Shown: in pieces, positions 54,839 to 63,200 of the stretch
Layout of the letters: every line of letters begins with the position of its first letter
Position numbering within the stretch: position 1 is the stretch's first letter
Assembly: GCF_017311575.1 (NCBI RefSeq)
Contig: NZ_JAFFQY010000006.1
Coordinates: forward strand, 41,615-105,614
Source of the DNA: Roseococcus thiosulfatophilus
Lineage (GTDB): Bacteria > Pseudomonadota > Alphaproteobacteria > Acetobacterales > Acetobacteraceae
Length of the DNA stretch: 64,000 nucleotides
Direction: 5' to 3'
Notes under the pieces: generated by a model
Databases searched by the model: none
What the model saw: only the letters and a program-made list of their open reading frames with translations
What the model was told of the DNA's origin: nothing
Translations under genes and position numbers: made by a program

Positions 54839-55975
54839 ATGAAGATCGCCGCTCTCCTCTTGGCCGCCGGGACGGGTTCACGCTTCGGCGGCCCCATCCC
54901 CAAGCAGTTCGCGCCCCTGGCCGGGCGGCCCGTGCTGCGCCACGCGGCCGAGGCGCTGCTGGCCGGCGGCGAGGTGACCTGGCTGCAACCCGTGGGCGAG
55001 GCCGATTCCATTGCCCCCGTGCTGGCCGGCCTGCCGCACCTGCCCGTCGTGGCCGGCGGCGCCACCCGCCAGGCGAGCGTGCGGGCGGGGCTGGAGGCAC
55101 TGACCGCGCATGCGCCCGACGCGGTGCTGATCCATGACGGCGCGCGGCCCTATTTGCCGCCCGGCATCATCCCGGCCCTGCTGGCGGCGCTGGAAAGCCA
55201 CCCCGGCGCCATCCCCGCCGTGCCGGTGGCCGATACGCTGAAACGCGGCGCGGGCGGCGTGATCGCGGCCACGGTCCCGCGCGAGGGGCTGTTCCGCGCC
55301 CAGACGCCCCAGGCCTTCCGCTTCCCCGCGATCCTGGCCGCCCACCGCGCCGCCACCCAGGACGCCACCGACGACGCCGCCCTGCTGGAGGCGGCCGGGC
55401 TGCCCGTCGCCCTGGTCGAGGGGTCGGAGCGCAACATCAAGATCACCCGCCCGGAGGATTTGCCCCGCATGGAACACGACATGACCGCCCGGATGCTGCC
55501 GCGCGTGGGGACGGGCTTCGACGTGCACCGCCTCGTGCCCGGGCGGCCGCTGGTGCTGTGCGGGGTGGTGGTGCCGCATGAGATGGGCCTCGACGGGCAT
55601 TCGGACGCCGATGTGGGCATCCATGCCCTATGCGACGCCATCTATGGCGCGCTGGCGGAGGGGGATATCGGCACCTTCTTCCCGCCCTCCCAGATGAAGT
55701 GGAAGGACGCCGACAGCGCCCAGTTCCTGGTCCATGCCGCGGGGAGGATCGCCGCGCGCGGGGGCATGCTGGTCAATGCCGACGTGACGCTGATCTGCGA
55801 GCGCCCCAAGATCGGCCCCCATGCCGCCGCCATGCGCGCGCGGCTGGCGGAGCTGCTGGGCGTGGACATCGGCCGCATCGGGGTGAAGGCCACGACGACC
55901 GAGCGGCTGGGTTTCACCGGCCGCGGCGAAGGGATTGCCTGCCACACCGCCGTGAGCCTGCTGGTGCCGGCCTGA
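54839..55975 (+). CDS. ispDF: bifunctional IspD/IspF enzyme
   Basis: A 378-residue fused enzyme of the MEP isoprenoid pathway. Residues 1-215 are the IspD cytidylyltransferase: [28 protein letters not shown] and [10 protein letters not shown]. From about 222, the IspF cyclodiphosphate synthase has GTGFDVHRL with zinc-binding Asp and His, [22 protein letters not shown] and [19 protein letters not shown]. The fusion is common in alphaproteobacteria. It is divergent from dusB with 86 bases between. A long A-run immediately after its stop belongs to a terminator on the opposite strand. Confidence 0.96.
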   Translation: MKIAALLLAAGTGSRFGGPIPKQFAPLAGRPVLRHAAEALLAGGEVTWLQPVGEADSIAPVLAGLPHLPVVAGGATRQASVRAGLEALTAHAPDAVLIHDGARPYLPPGIIPALLAALESHPGAIPAVPVADTLKRGAGGVIAATVPREGLFRAQTPQAFRFPAILAAHRAATQDATDDAALLEAAGLPVALVEGSERNIKITRPEDLPRMEHDMTARMLPRVGTGFDVHRLVPGRPLVLCGVVVPHEMGLDGHSDADVGIHALCDAIYGALAEGDIGTFFPPSQMKWKDADSAQFLVHAAGRIAARGGMLVNADVTLICERPKIGPHAAAMRARLAELLGVDIGRIGVKATTTERLGFTGRGEGIACHTAVSLLVPA

Positions 55976-55977
55976 CC

Positions 55978-56008
55978 AAAAAAAAAGCCGCCCCCTTTCG
56001 GGAGCGGC
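55978..56008 (-). terminator. strong rho-independent terminator on the minus strand
   Basis: On the minus strand, GCCGCTCCC and GGGGGCGGC pair as a 9-bp stem (one G-U) with a GAAA tetraloop, followed by nine T residues (55986 to 55978). The T-run is on the minus strand only, so it stops leftward transcription, not ispDF. No protein gene lies upstream on the minus strand until 57427, across the thiolase gene. This suggests a separate short minus-strand transcript. Confidence 0.85.
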
Positions 56009-56105
56009 CAAGGCAAGGTTGAGGAAGGCAAAGCTGTCGGGAGGGCCTCGGCCCCACCGACCTACCTGAGATGGGACCAATCCGGTCCTCTTCAAGACCC
56101 TTTCG
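55978..56105 (-). ncRNA. candidate trans-acting small RNA in the ispDF-thiolase gap
   Basis: Upstream of the minus-strand terminator the sequence can fold into two more hairpins: GGACC/GGTCC with a GGATT loop (56074-56088) and GTCGG..GGGGC/GCCC..CCGAC with a CGAG loop (56036-56061). A CU-rich single-stranded linker (CTTTGCCTTCCTCAACC, 56009-56035) separates them from the terminator hairpin. Hairpins, a CU-rich seed and a U9 tail are typical of Hfq-dependent small RNAs; hfq is in this window. The gap is A+T-richer from 56100 to 56160, where a promoter should lie, but I could not assign it. The 5' end is approximate. No Rfam family was recognised. Confidence 0.55.
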
Positions 56106-56217
56106 ATAATGCATCGCCTAACAAAATTTCCATGACAACGAAGTTTCAACCCATTCTCAGGCGGTGATTTCGCGCCCGCCCCGCAACCGCTATCCTCTCC
56201 CCAACACGGAGGATGCG

Positions 56218-57402
56218 ATGACCGGACACACCCATGACGCCGCCATCATCGGCTGGGCCCATAGCCGCTTCGGCAAGATCGAGGACGCGCCGGACGCCGA
56301 GGCGCTGATCGGCCTCGTCGCCCGCCAGGCCATCGAGCATGCGGGGCTGGAGCCTGCCGATGTGGACGCGGTCTTCCTCGGCCAGTTCAACGGCGGCTTC
56401 ACGCCCCAGGAATTCCCGGCATCGCTGATGTTCCAAGCCGTGCCGGAACTCCGCTTCCGCCCCGCCACCCGCTACGAGAATGCCTGCGCCACCGGCAGCG
56501 CCGCCATCCATGGCGCGCTGGATTTCCTGGGTGCCAAGCGCGGCCGGGTCACGCTGGTGGTGGGCGTCGAGAAGATGACCGCCACCCCCGGACCCCGCGT
56601 GGGCGAAATCCTGCTCTCGGCCAGCCACCTCAAGACCGAGGGCGGCATCGAGGCGGGTTTCGCCGGCGTCTTCGCCCGGATCGCGGAGGCCTATTTCCAG
56701 CGCCATGGCGACCAGTCGGACGCGCTGGCCGCCATCGCCGCCAAGAATCACAAGAATGGCGTGGACAACCCCTGGGCGCAGATGCGGAAGGACCTGGGGT
56801 ATGAGTTCTGCCGCGCCGAGAGCGAGAAAAACCCCTTCGTCGCCCGCCCGCTGAAGCGCACCGATTGCAGCCTGGTGAGCGATGGTGCGGCCGCGATCAT
56901 CATCGCCGAGGGCGATGTGGCGAAGTCCGCGCCCCGCGCCGCCCGTTTCCGCGCCACCGCCCATGTGCAGGACTTCCTGCCCATCGCGCGCCGCGACATC
57001 ACCCGCTTCGAGGGCCCGCGCGAGGCCTGGGCGCGCGCCTTCGAGGCCGCCGGGATGGGCTTGTCGGACCTCTCCTTCGCCGAGGTGCATGACTGCTTCA
57101 CCATCGCCGAACTCATCGAATACGAGGCGATGGGGCTGACGCCGGAGGGCCAGGGCCATCGCGCCATCCTGGAGGGCTGGACCACGAAGGACGGGAAGCT
57201 GCCCATCAACCGCTCGGGCGGGCTGAAGGCCAAGGGCCATCCGATCGGCGCCACGGGCGTCTCCATGCACGCGCTCGCCGCCATGCAGCTGTGCGGCGAG
57301 GCGGGCGACATGCAGCTGCCCCGCGCCGACGTGGCCGGCGTGTTCAACATGGGCGGCGCGGCCGTCGCCAACTATGTCAGCATCCTGGAGCGGGCGGGCT
57401 GA
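56218..57402 (+). CDS. thiolase family protein (SCP2/acetyl-CoA acetyltransferase type)
   Basis: A 394-residue thiolase. The nucleophilic cysteine is Cys90 in ENACATGS. The histidine is in GLKAKGHPIGATG near residue 340, and VHDCFTIAE near 295 is the SCP2-like variation of the second motif. The usual final Cys-x-Gly is replaced by FNMGGAAVANYV, as in many SCP2-type thiolases. It cleaves or makes a 3-oxoacyl-CoA or a related CoA ester. The ATG at 56218 has GGAGG about five bases upstream; the earlier ATG at 56164 is rejected. Its end lies in a perfect 14-bp inverted repeat. Confidence 0.9.
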   Translation: MTGHTHDAAIIGWAHSRFGKIEDAPDAEALIGLVARQAIEHAGLEPADVDAVFLGQFNGGFTPQEFPASLMFQAVPELRFRPATRYENACATGSAAIHGALDFLGAKRGRVTLVVGVEKMTATPGPRVGEILLSASHLKTEGGIEAGFAGVFARIAEAYFQRHGDQSDALAAIAAKNHKNGVDNPWAQMRKDLGYEFCRAESEKNPFVARPLKRTDCSLVSDGAAAIIIAEGDVAKSAPRAARFRATAHVQDFLPIARRDITRFEGPREAWARAFEAAGMGLSDLSFAEVHDCFTIAELIEYEAMGLTPEGQGHRAILEGWTTKDGKLPINRSGGLKAKGHPIGATGVSMHALAAMQLCGEAGDMQLPRADVAGVFNMGGAAVANYVSILERAG

Positions 57403-57416
57403 CCCGCCCGCTCCAG
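57385..57416. terminator. perfect 14-bp inverted repeat over the thiolase stop
   Basis: CTGGAGCGGGCGGG and CCCGCCCGCTCCAG flank the four-base loop CTGA, which contains the last base of the final codon and the stop codon TGA. It sits between two convergent genes. There is no T-run, so termination may be by structure, by Rho or by 3'-end protection of both transcripts. Confidence 0.55.
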
Positions 57417-57426
57417 GGGTATCGCA

Positions 57427-58425
57427 TCAGTCCAGCGTGGCGCCCGAGGCCTCGACCAGCCCCTGCCACACGCGCTCCTGCTCGGAGAGGTAGCGGCCAT
57501 AGGCCTCGGGACTCTCGTCGGTCACGGGGGTGAAGCCCAGCGGCTCCATCCGGCCCTTGAACTCGTCCGAGCGGGCGATCTGCGTCAGCACCTGGTGCAG
57601 CCGCGCGATCACCGGGGCCGGCGTGCGCGCCGGCACGTTCACGGCATACCAGGACTGCATGTCGATGCCCGCCTGCGGCAGCAGCTCCGCTATGCCGGGC
57701 ACGTCGCGCAGCTCGGGCACATAGGTCACGCGCTCGGCGCTGCCCACGGCCAGCGCGCGGAAGCGGCCTTCGCGCACATGGGGCATCAGGGCGGGGATCA
57801 CGTCGAACATCATGTCGATGTTACCGGCCACCAGGTCCACGATGGCCGGGCCGCCGCCGCGATAGGGCACATGGGTGATGTCCATGCCCGCCGCGCGGTT
57901 GATGCTGGACAGCGTCAGGTGGCTGATCGTGCCGGTGCCGGAGGAGCCCATGCTGATCCGCCCGGGATTGGCGCGGGCGGCGGCCACCAACTCATTGAAG
58001 TTCTGCCAGGGGCGGCGGGCGTTGACCACCAGCAGCACGGTCCCCGTCACCACCCGCGTCACGGGGGCGAGGTCGCGGATGGGGTCGAAGGGCATGGAGC
58101 GGCGATAGAGGAACTTGTTCGCCGCCAGCATGGAGGCGGTGCCGAGAAGGATGGTGTGCCCATCGGGCTCGGCCTTCGCGACCATGTCGCCACCCAGGTT
58201 GCCGCCGGCGCCACCGCGATTCTCGACCACCACACTGGCGTTCAGCAGCGGCTGCATCCGCTCGGCCAGCAGGCGGCCCGTGATGTCCACCGCGCCGCCG
58301 GGCGCGAAGGGGACGACGATGCGGATGGGGCGGGAGGGCCAGGCGGCCTGGGCGCGGGCGAGGCCAGGGGCGGCCAGCGGTGCCGCGAGGGCCGCGCCGA
58401 GCAGGGCGCGACGGGGGACGTTCAT
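57427..58425 (-). CDS. Bug family (tripartite tricarboxylate) substrate-binding protein (orphan)
   Basis: A 332-residue periplasmic binding protein of the Bug/TctC family. The signal peptide MNVPRRALLGAALAAPLAAPGLARAQ is followed by WPSRPIRIVVPFAPGGAVDITGR and ENRGGAGGNLGGDMVAKAEPDGHTILLG, the family signatures. STGTIS-type residues (MGSSGTGTISHL) near residue 150 and the THVPYRGGGPAIVDLVAGNIDMMFD block near 175 contact the ligand. An AGGAGAC ribosome-binding site precedes the ATG at 58425. No TctA or TctB gene is in the window, as is common for Bug proteins, so its transporter or sensor partner is unknown. Confidence 0.92.
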   Translation of the reverse strand: MNVPRRALLGAALAAPLAAPGLARAQAAWPSRPIRIVVPFAPGGAVDITGRLLAERMQPLLNASVVVENRGGAGGNLGGDMVAKAEPDGHTILLGTASMLAANKFLYRRSMPFDPIRDLAPVTRVVTGTVLLVVNARRPWQNFNELVAAARANPGRISMGSSGTGTISHLTLSSINRAAGMDITHVPYRGGGPAIVDLVAGNIDMMFDVIPALMPHVREGRFRALAVGSAERVTYVPELRDVPGIAELLPQAGIDMQSWYAVNVPARTPAPVIARLHQVLTQIARSDEFKGRMEPLGFTPVTDESPEAYGRYLSEQERVWQGLVEASGATLD

Positions 58426-58518
58426 GGGAAGTCTCCTGGGCTGCGGATGGGAGGCCGCGCGGTCAGGCATGGCCTGGGCGGGGTGTCCGGCAGGAAGCGC
58501 CGAAAGGCAAGCCCTCGT

Positions 58519-59574
58519 TCACGGCGGGGGCGCCTGCTTCACCCCGCCCCAGTCCAGCAGCAGCGCATAGCCCACCGCCAGCACCACCGGCCCCAGGAAG
58601 AGGCCCAGGAAACCGAAGGCGAAGACGCCCCCCAAGGCGCCCAGCAGGGTCAGCAGCAGGGGCAGGTCCGCCCCGCGGGCGATCAGCCAGGGGCGGATCA
58701 CATTGTCCACCGAGGAGATGCCCAGCGCCCCGTAGAGCAGCATGAACAGCCCCCACCCCCAGGAATCGGTGGCGAAAAGCCAGATTGAGGCCGGCAGCCA
58801 CACCAGCGGCGCCCCCACGGGGAAGATCGAGATCACCCCCGCCACCACCCCCAGCAGCACCGGCTGCGGCACGCCCGAGATCCAGAGGCCCAGCGCCGTG
58901 AGGAAGCCCTGGGCCAAGGCCGTGCCCAGCAGCCCATAGACCACGCCGCGCGTCACATTGCCCGTCAGCTCCCACAGGTGCAGGGCGCGCTCACCCGCCA
59001 GGCGCTCCAGCAGCCGGTAGCAATGCGCCGCGATGGCGGGCCCGTCGCGGTAGATGAAGAAGGCGAGGATGATGGCCACCAGCACCTCGACCAGCCCCGA
59101 CAGCAGCAGCAGGAGAAGCCCCAGCGCCTGCTGCGCGATGGTGCCGGCATAGGGGCCGACCAGCGCCGTGAGCTGCGAACTGTCGCCCGCCAGCGAATCC
59201 CAGAAGGCGTTCAGCCGCTCCCCCACCAGGGGAATGGGCAGAAGGACGCCCGAGAGGTCCGGCAGGCCGTCGGTCAGCACCCGTTCGATCCAGGCGCGGA
59301 TGCCGTCCACATCCTCGCGCGTCACGGGCGTTGCCAGCAGCAGGGGCAGGCCCAGCAGCAGGAACTCCAGCACCACCATCACCGTGGCCGCATAGCCCGG
59401 GCGCAGGGTCAGCCTGTTGGTGAGGAAGCGGAAGATGGGCCAGGTGCAGAAGACCAGGATGACGGCCCCCAGCAGGGCCGAGATGAAGGGCCGCAGCACC
59501 AGGAAGCAGGCCAGCGCCAGCAGGCCCGCCGCCAGCAGCCCGATCAGCCGGGCCACTGAGTCCTTGCTTTCCAT
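58519..59574 (-). CDS. AI-2E family transporter (PerM/YdiK-like)
   Basis: A 351-residue inner-membrane protein with about eight hydrophobic segments. Two N-terminal segments (LIGLLAAGLLALACFLVLRPFISALLGAVILVF) are followed by a soluble loop near residues 85-150. LVAIILAFFIYRDG near 178 and ISIFPVGAPLVWLPASIWL near 260 are the conserved stretches of the family. The name derives from an autoinducer-2 exporter, but most members have no known substrate. It is divergent from the DsbA-like gene with 43 bases between. There are 93 non-coding bases before the Bug gene. Confidence 0.88.
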   Translation of the reverse strand: MESKDSVARLIGLLAAGLLALACFLVLRPFISALLGAVILVFCTWPIFRFLTNRLTLRPGYAATVMVVLEFLLLGLPLLLATPVTREDVDGIRAWIERVLTDGLPDLSGVLLPIPLVGERLNAFWDSLAGDSSQLTALVGPYAGTIAQQALGLLLLLLSGLVEVLVAIILAFFIYRDGPAIAAHCYRLLERLAGERALHLWELTGNVTRGVVYGLLGTALAQGFLTALGLWISGVPQPVLLGVVAGVISIFPVGAPLVWLPASIWLFATDSWGWGLFMLLYGALGISSVDNVIRPWLIARGADLPLLLTLLGALGGVFAFGFLGLFLGPVVLAVGYALLLDWGGVKQAPPP

Positions 59575-59617
59575 ACGGAACCCTATCGTTTTGCGGTGGT
59601 CTGCGTAGAATGGCCCC

Positions 59618-60277
59618 GTGAACGTCCTCGCACCACCCCGGCCGCGGCTTTCCGTCGAGATCGTCTTCGATCTCGTCTGCCCCTGGTGCTACCTGGGCGT
59701 GCGCCGATTGCTGCGCGTGCTGGCGGAGCGGCCGGACCTCCACGCCGAGCTGCTCTGGCGCCCCTTCCTGCTGAACCCGGACATCGCTCCCGGCGGCGTC
59801 CCCCGCCAGGACTGGCTGACGCGGAAATTCGGCGGCGAGGAACGGGCCCGGCGCCTGCACGGCACCATTGCCGAGCTGGGCCAGGCCGAGGGCATCGCCT
59901 TCCGCTTCGAGCTGATGCGCCGCATCCCCTCCAGCCTGGACGGCCACCGGCTGCTGCGCTGGGCCGCCCCCCAGGGTCCGCTGGACGGGTTGGTGGAGCG
60001 CATCTTCCAGGCCTATTTCAGCGAGGGGCAGGATATCGGCCAGCACAGCGTCCTGGCCGCGTTGGCCGCCGCCGAGGGGCTCGACCCCGTCGAGGCCCGC
60101 CAGTTCCTGGCCAGCCCCGCCGAGACCGAGTGGGTCCACCTGGAAAACCTCCGCGCCCATCGCCTGGGCATCAACGGGGTGCCCTGCTTCCTGGTGGACG
60201 GGCAGCACGCCATCGCCGGCGCCCAGGAGGGCGAGGTGCTGCAACGCCTCATCGAGGTCGCGCTCACCACCTCCTGA
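59618..60277 (+). CDS. DsbA family oxidoreductase (FrnE-like)
   Basis: A 219-residue thioredoxin-fold protein of the DsbA/FrnE group. The active-site motif is CPWC in FDLVCPWCYLGVRR near residue 20, and the cis-proline loop is GVPCFLVDG near 185. An inserted helical domain lies between. There is no signal peptide, so it is cytoplasmic and more like FrnE or 2-hydroxychromene-2-carboxylate isomerase than a periplasmic DsbA. The start is a GTG at 59618. A thiol-disulfide or glutathione-related role is likely; the substrate is unknown. Confidence 0.87.
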   Translation: MNVLAPPRPRLSVEIVFDLVCPWCYLGVRRLLRVLAERPDLHAELLWRPFLLNPDIAPGGVPRQDWLTRKFGGEERARRLHGTIAELGQAEGIAFRFELMRRIPSSLDGHRLLRWAAPQGPLDGLVERIFQAYFSEGQDIGQHSVLAALAAAEGLDPVEARQFLASPAETEWVHLENLRAHRLGINGVPCFLVDGQHAIAGAQEGEVLQRLIEVALTTS

Positions 60278-60344
60278 CCTCCGGCCTGGACGGCGCCCGG
60301 GAAAGCCCGACAATGACGGGACAACCACAAAGGGGGCCCGTTCC

Positions 60345-61025
60345 ATGACACATCTGACCATCGGCAGCGTGATCTTCCCGGACCTGGACCAGGTGGACCT
60401 GACCGGGCCGCACGAGATCCTGTCCCGCCTGCCCGACTCGACCTGGCGCCTCTACGGGCCCAGCCTCGACCCCGTCACCGACATGAAGGGCCTGCGAATC
60501 CTGCCCGACGCGGTGCTGGAGGACGCGCCGCAGCTCGACGTGCTGCACGTCCCGGGCGGCTTCGGCGTGGATGCAGCCATGCGTGACCCGCGTCTGCTGG
60601 ACTGGCTGAAGCGCCAGGCCGAAGGGGCGCAACTGGTCTTCACCGTCTGCACCGGCTCCCTGCTGCTGGGCGCCACCGGGCTGCTGCGCGGCCGCCGCGC
60701 CACCACCCACTGGGCCAGCCACCATCTGCTGCCCCTGCTCGGTGCCACGCCGGTGGACGAACGCGTGGTCGAAGACGGCAAGTTCGTGACCGCGGCCGGC
60801 GTCACCTCGGGCTTCGACGGCGCCCTGCACGTGGCCGCCAAGCTGCGTGGGCCGGAGGCCGCCCAGTTCATCCAGCTCTACATGCAGTACGACCCCCACC
60901 CGCCCTTCCAGGCCGGCCACCCCCGCACCGCCCCCGCCGCCACGCGCGATCAAGCCACCGCCGCCTTCGCAAACGTCGTCGCCGCGCGCGAGGCAGTGCT
61001 GCGGGGACTGCAACTCACGGGGTGA
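60345..61025 (+). CDS. DJ-1/PfpI family protein (isonitrile-hydratase-like)
   Basis: A 226-residue class I glutamine amidotransferase-like protein of the DJ-1/PfpI superfamily. DQVDLTGPHEIL near residue 15 is the N-terminal signature. The nucleophilic cysteine is in VCTGSLLLGATGLL near 102, followed by RATTHWASHHLLP. GKFVTAAGVTSGFDGALHVAA completes the match to the isonitrile hydratase branch. It has no AraC-type DNA-binding domain. It may hydrate isonitriles or be an uncharacterised hydrolase. Its stop lies in a hairpin shared with the convergent gene. Confidence 0.87.
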   Translation: MTHLTIGSVIFPDLDQVDLTGPHEILSRLPDSTWRLYGPSLDPVTDMKGLRILPDAVLEDAPQLDVLHVPGGFGVDAAMRDPRLLDWLKRQAEGAQLVFTVCTGSLLLGATGLLRGRRATTHWASHHLLPLLGATPVDERVVEDGKFVTAAGVTSGFDGALHVAAKLRGPEAAQFIQLYMQYDPHPPFQAGHPRTAPAATRDQATAAFANVVAAREAVLRGLQLTG

Positions 61026-61070
61026 GGTGGTGCCGCGGGGAGGGGGCGGCAGCCCCCGCCGGGCCTCACC
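61021..61070. terminator. hairpin between convergent DJ-1 and polyprenyl synthase genes
   Basis: Outer arms GGTGAGG (61021-61027) and CCTCACC (61064-61070) and inner arms GGGGGC (61042-61047) and GCCCCC (61052-61057) form a two-part stem. The outer arms contain the stop codons of both genes. No T-run is present. Confidence 0.4.
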
Positions 61071-62082
61071 GCGCCCGTGCGATGCAGAACCGCACCACCT
61101 CGGCCAGCGCGTGGCGGAAGGGGTTGTCCGGGAAGCCGGCCAGGGATTGCAGGGCGGCCTCGCCATAGGCTTCCGCGCGGGCGATGGTCTTGGCGACGGC
61201 GCCGTGGCGGGTCATCAGGCGCTGGGCTTCGGCGAAGTCGCTGTCGTCCTGCTGGCGTTCCTCGATGGTGCGGCGCCAGAACTGCTGCTCGGCCGCGTCA
61301 CCGGCATGGAAGGCGGCGAGCACGGGCAGGGTGATCTTGCCCTCGCGGAAATCGTCGCCGACGGTCTTGCCCAGCTTCTCCTGCTCGGCCGCGTAGTCGA
61401 GGGCGTCATCCACCAGTTGGAAGGCGATGCCGAGGTTGCGGCCATAGGCGTCGAGCGCCTCGGCCTCTGCCTCGGACCGGTCGGCGACGACGGCGCCCAG
61501 GCGCGTGGCGGCGGCGAAGAGGGAGGCGGTCTTGCCCTCGATGACTTCCAGGTATTGCGCCTCGGTGGTGCCCAGGTCGTTCTGGATCAGGAGTTGCAGC
61601 ACCTCCCCCTCCGCCAGCGTGGCGGCGGCCGAGGACAGGATCCGCATCACCTCCAGATTCCCATCCTCCACCATCAGGCGGAAGGCGCGGGCAAACAGGA
61701 AGTCACCCACCAGCACCGAGGGCTTGTTGCCGAAGAGGGCGTTGGCAGAGGCCTGGCCGCGGCGCAGGGCGCTTTCGTCCACCACATCGTCATGCAGCAG
61801 GGTGGCGGTGTGGATGAACTCCACGCAGGCGGCGAGCGCCACATGGCGCGGCCCCTCATAGCCGCACATGCGCGACGCCGCGAGGGTCAGCACCGGCCGC
61901 AGCCGCTTCCCGCCCGAGCCGACCAGATGCGCGGCAAGCTGCGGGATGAGGGCCACCGGGCTGTGCATGCGCTCGATGATCAGGCGGTTGCACTGCGCTA
62001 GGTCCTCGGCCACGAGGGCGGTGAGGCGTTTCAGCGCGTCCTCGCCATGCCCGGCCGCGCCATGGTCCTTCGCCTCGATCAC
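61066..62082 (-). CDS. ispB: polyprenyl diphosphate synthase (IspB/octaprenyl type)
   Basis: A 338-residue trans-prenyltransferase that makes the long isoprenoid side chain of ubiquinone. GSGGKRLRPVLTLAASRM near residue 50 binds diphosphate, the first aspartate-rich motif is TLLHDDVVDESALRRG near 84, GKTASLFAAATRLGAVV near 180 follows, and the second motif is AFQLVDDALDYAAE near 215. No ATG lies near the family start; I used GTG at 62082 (VIEAKDHG...), with GTG at 62091 as the alternative. The open frame upstream is antisense to the next gene. Confidence 0.88.
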   Translation of the reverse strand: MIEAKDHGAAGHGEDALKRLTALVAEDLAQCNRLIIERMHSPVALIPQLAAHLVGSGGKRLRPVLTLAASRMCGYEGPRHVALAACVEFIHTATLLHDDVVDESALRRGQASANALFGNKPSVLVGDFLFARAFRLMVEDGNLEVMRILSSAAATLAEGEVLQLLIQNDLGTTEAQYLEVIEGKTASLFAAATRLGAVVADRSEAEAEALDAYGRNLGIAFQLVDDALDYAAEQEKLGKTVGDDFREGKITLPVLAAFHAGDAAEQQFWRRTIEERQQDDSDFAEAQRLMTRHGAVAKTIARAEAYGEAALQSLAGFPDNPFRHALAEVVRFCIARAR

Positions 62083-62281
62083 ACCACCCACGCTGTCATG
62101 CCCCCGAAACGCGCCCTGTCCCGCGCGATGGCCAATGGTCAGAAAAGGCGCGGCCAGCCCAGGGCCGCTCAACCGGATGTCACGGCTTGACCGTTCCGCG
62201 CCGCGCCGCAGGATAGGCCCCGGCACAGATGGCGGCAAGGCAAGGCCTGGCAAGGGTCTGGCACCGCTGGAGGGGATGCGC

Positions 62282-62479
62282 ATGGAGGTGGTGGCGGAGG
62301 ATGGCGACCCGGTTCGCATGCAGTTCCTGGCCGCCCTGCTGCGCGACGCCGGCATCGAGCCCGTGATGCTGGACGCGAACCTGGCGGGGCTGGGGCTGGC
62401 CGTCTTCCCCCGGCGCCTGGCCGTGCGGCGCGAGGATCGGCCGCGCGCCCGGCGCATCCTGGCCGATGCCGGGGTCTGA
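62282..62479 (+). CDS. DUF2007 domain protein
   Basis: A 65-residue protein of the DUF2007 family (putative signal-transducing protein). The ferredoxin-like fold is indicated by DPVRMQFLAALLRDAGIEPVMLDANLA, and RRLAVRREDRPRARRILADAGV ends it. GGAGGGG six to ten bases upstream supports the ATG at 62282 over the one at 62276. It overlaps the start of the methyltransferase gene by 14 bases, so the two are coupled. Such proteins often sit beside tRNA- or isoprenoid-related genes, but no function is established. Confidence 0.75.
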   Translation: MEVVAEDGDPVRMQFLAALLRDAGIEPVMLDANLAGLGLAVFPRRLAVRREDRPRARRILADAGV

Positions 62480-63200
62480 CCCGCCCGACGAGGCCTTCAC
62501 CGAGGATGCGCTGCTGGGCGGCCGGGTGCGGCTGACCCAGCCGCGCGAAGGGTTTCGCGCGGCACTCGACCCCGTGCTGCTGGCCGCCTTCATCCCCGCC
62601 CGGCCCGGCGAGACGGTGCTGGAGGCCGGCTGCGGCAGCGGGGCGGCCTTCCTGTGTCTGAACGCCCGGGTGCCGGGGCTGGCCATGCACGCGATCGAGC
62701 GGGACGCCGAGATGGCGGCCCTGGCGCGGCGCAACGCGGAGGCCAATGGCGCGCCGGCGGAGATCCATGTCGCCGACATCCGCACCCCCACCCCCCTGCC
62801 CCGCTGCGACCACGCCTTCGCCAACCCGCCCTATTGGCCAGGCGGCACGCCCTCGCCCCAGCCGCGACGGCGCGACGCCGCGCATGAGGATGCGGCGCTG
62901 GAGGATTGGGTGGCCATGCTCGCGCGACCGCTGCGGCACCTGGGCACGCTGACGCTGGTGCTGCCCGCGAGCCGCTTCGCCGCCGCCGCGGCGGCGCTGC
63001 GCGGCGCGGGCTGCGGGTCGGTGCGGCTGCTGCCGCTCTGGCCGCGCGCGGGGGTGACGGCCAAGCGCGTGCTGATCCGGGCGCGGCGGGGCGGGCGGGG
63101 CGGGGATGAGGTTCTGCCCGGCCTCGTCCTCCACGCCGCGGACGGCTCCTTCACGCCCGCGGCCGAGGCCGTGCTGCGCGGGGGGGCCGCGCTACCGTAG
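62466..63200 (+). CDS. TrmN6-like methyltransferase
   Basis: A 244-residue SAM-dependent methyltransferase. The SAM loop is VLEAGCGSGAAFLCLNAR near residue 51, the catalytic motif is NPPYW near 120, and LGGRVRLTQPREGFRAALDPVLLAAFIP near 18 is the family opening. This matches the YfiC/TrmN6 group, which methylates N6 of adenosine 37 in tRNA1(Val). The NPPY signature supports N-methylation of an adenine. The start overlaps the previous gene. It is convergent with the SDR gene, whose stop overlaps it by nine bases. Confidence 0.85.
   Translation: MPGSDPPDEAFTEDALLGGRVRLTQPREGFRAALDPVLLAAFIPARPGETVLEAGCGSGAAFLCLNARVPGLAMHAIERDAEMAALARRNAEANGAPAEIHVADIRTPTPLPRCDHAFANPPYWPGGTPSPQPRRRDAAHEDAALEDWVAMLARPLRHLGTLTLVLPASRFAAAAAALRGAGCGSVRLLPLWPRAGVTAKRVLIRARRGGRGGDEVLPGLVLHAADGSFTPAAEAVLRGGAALP

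Noticed and set aside
55978..56008. Terminator of ispDF on the plus strand
   Set aside because: On the plus strand the A-run precedes the hairpin and no T-run follows, so it does not fit as an intrinsic terminator in that direction.
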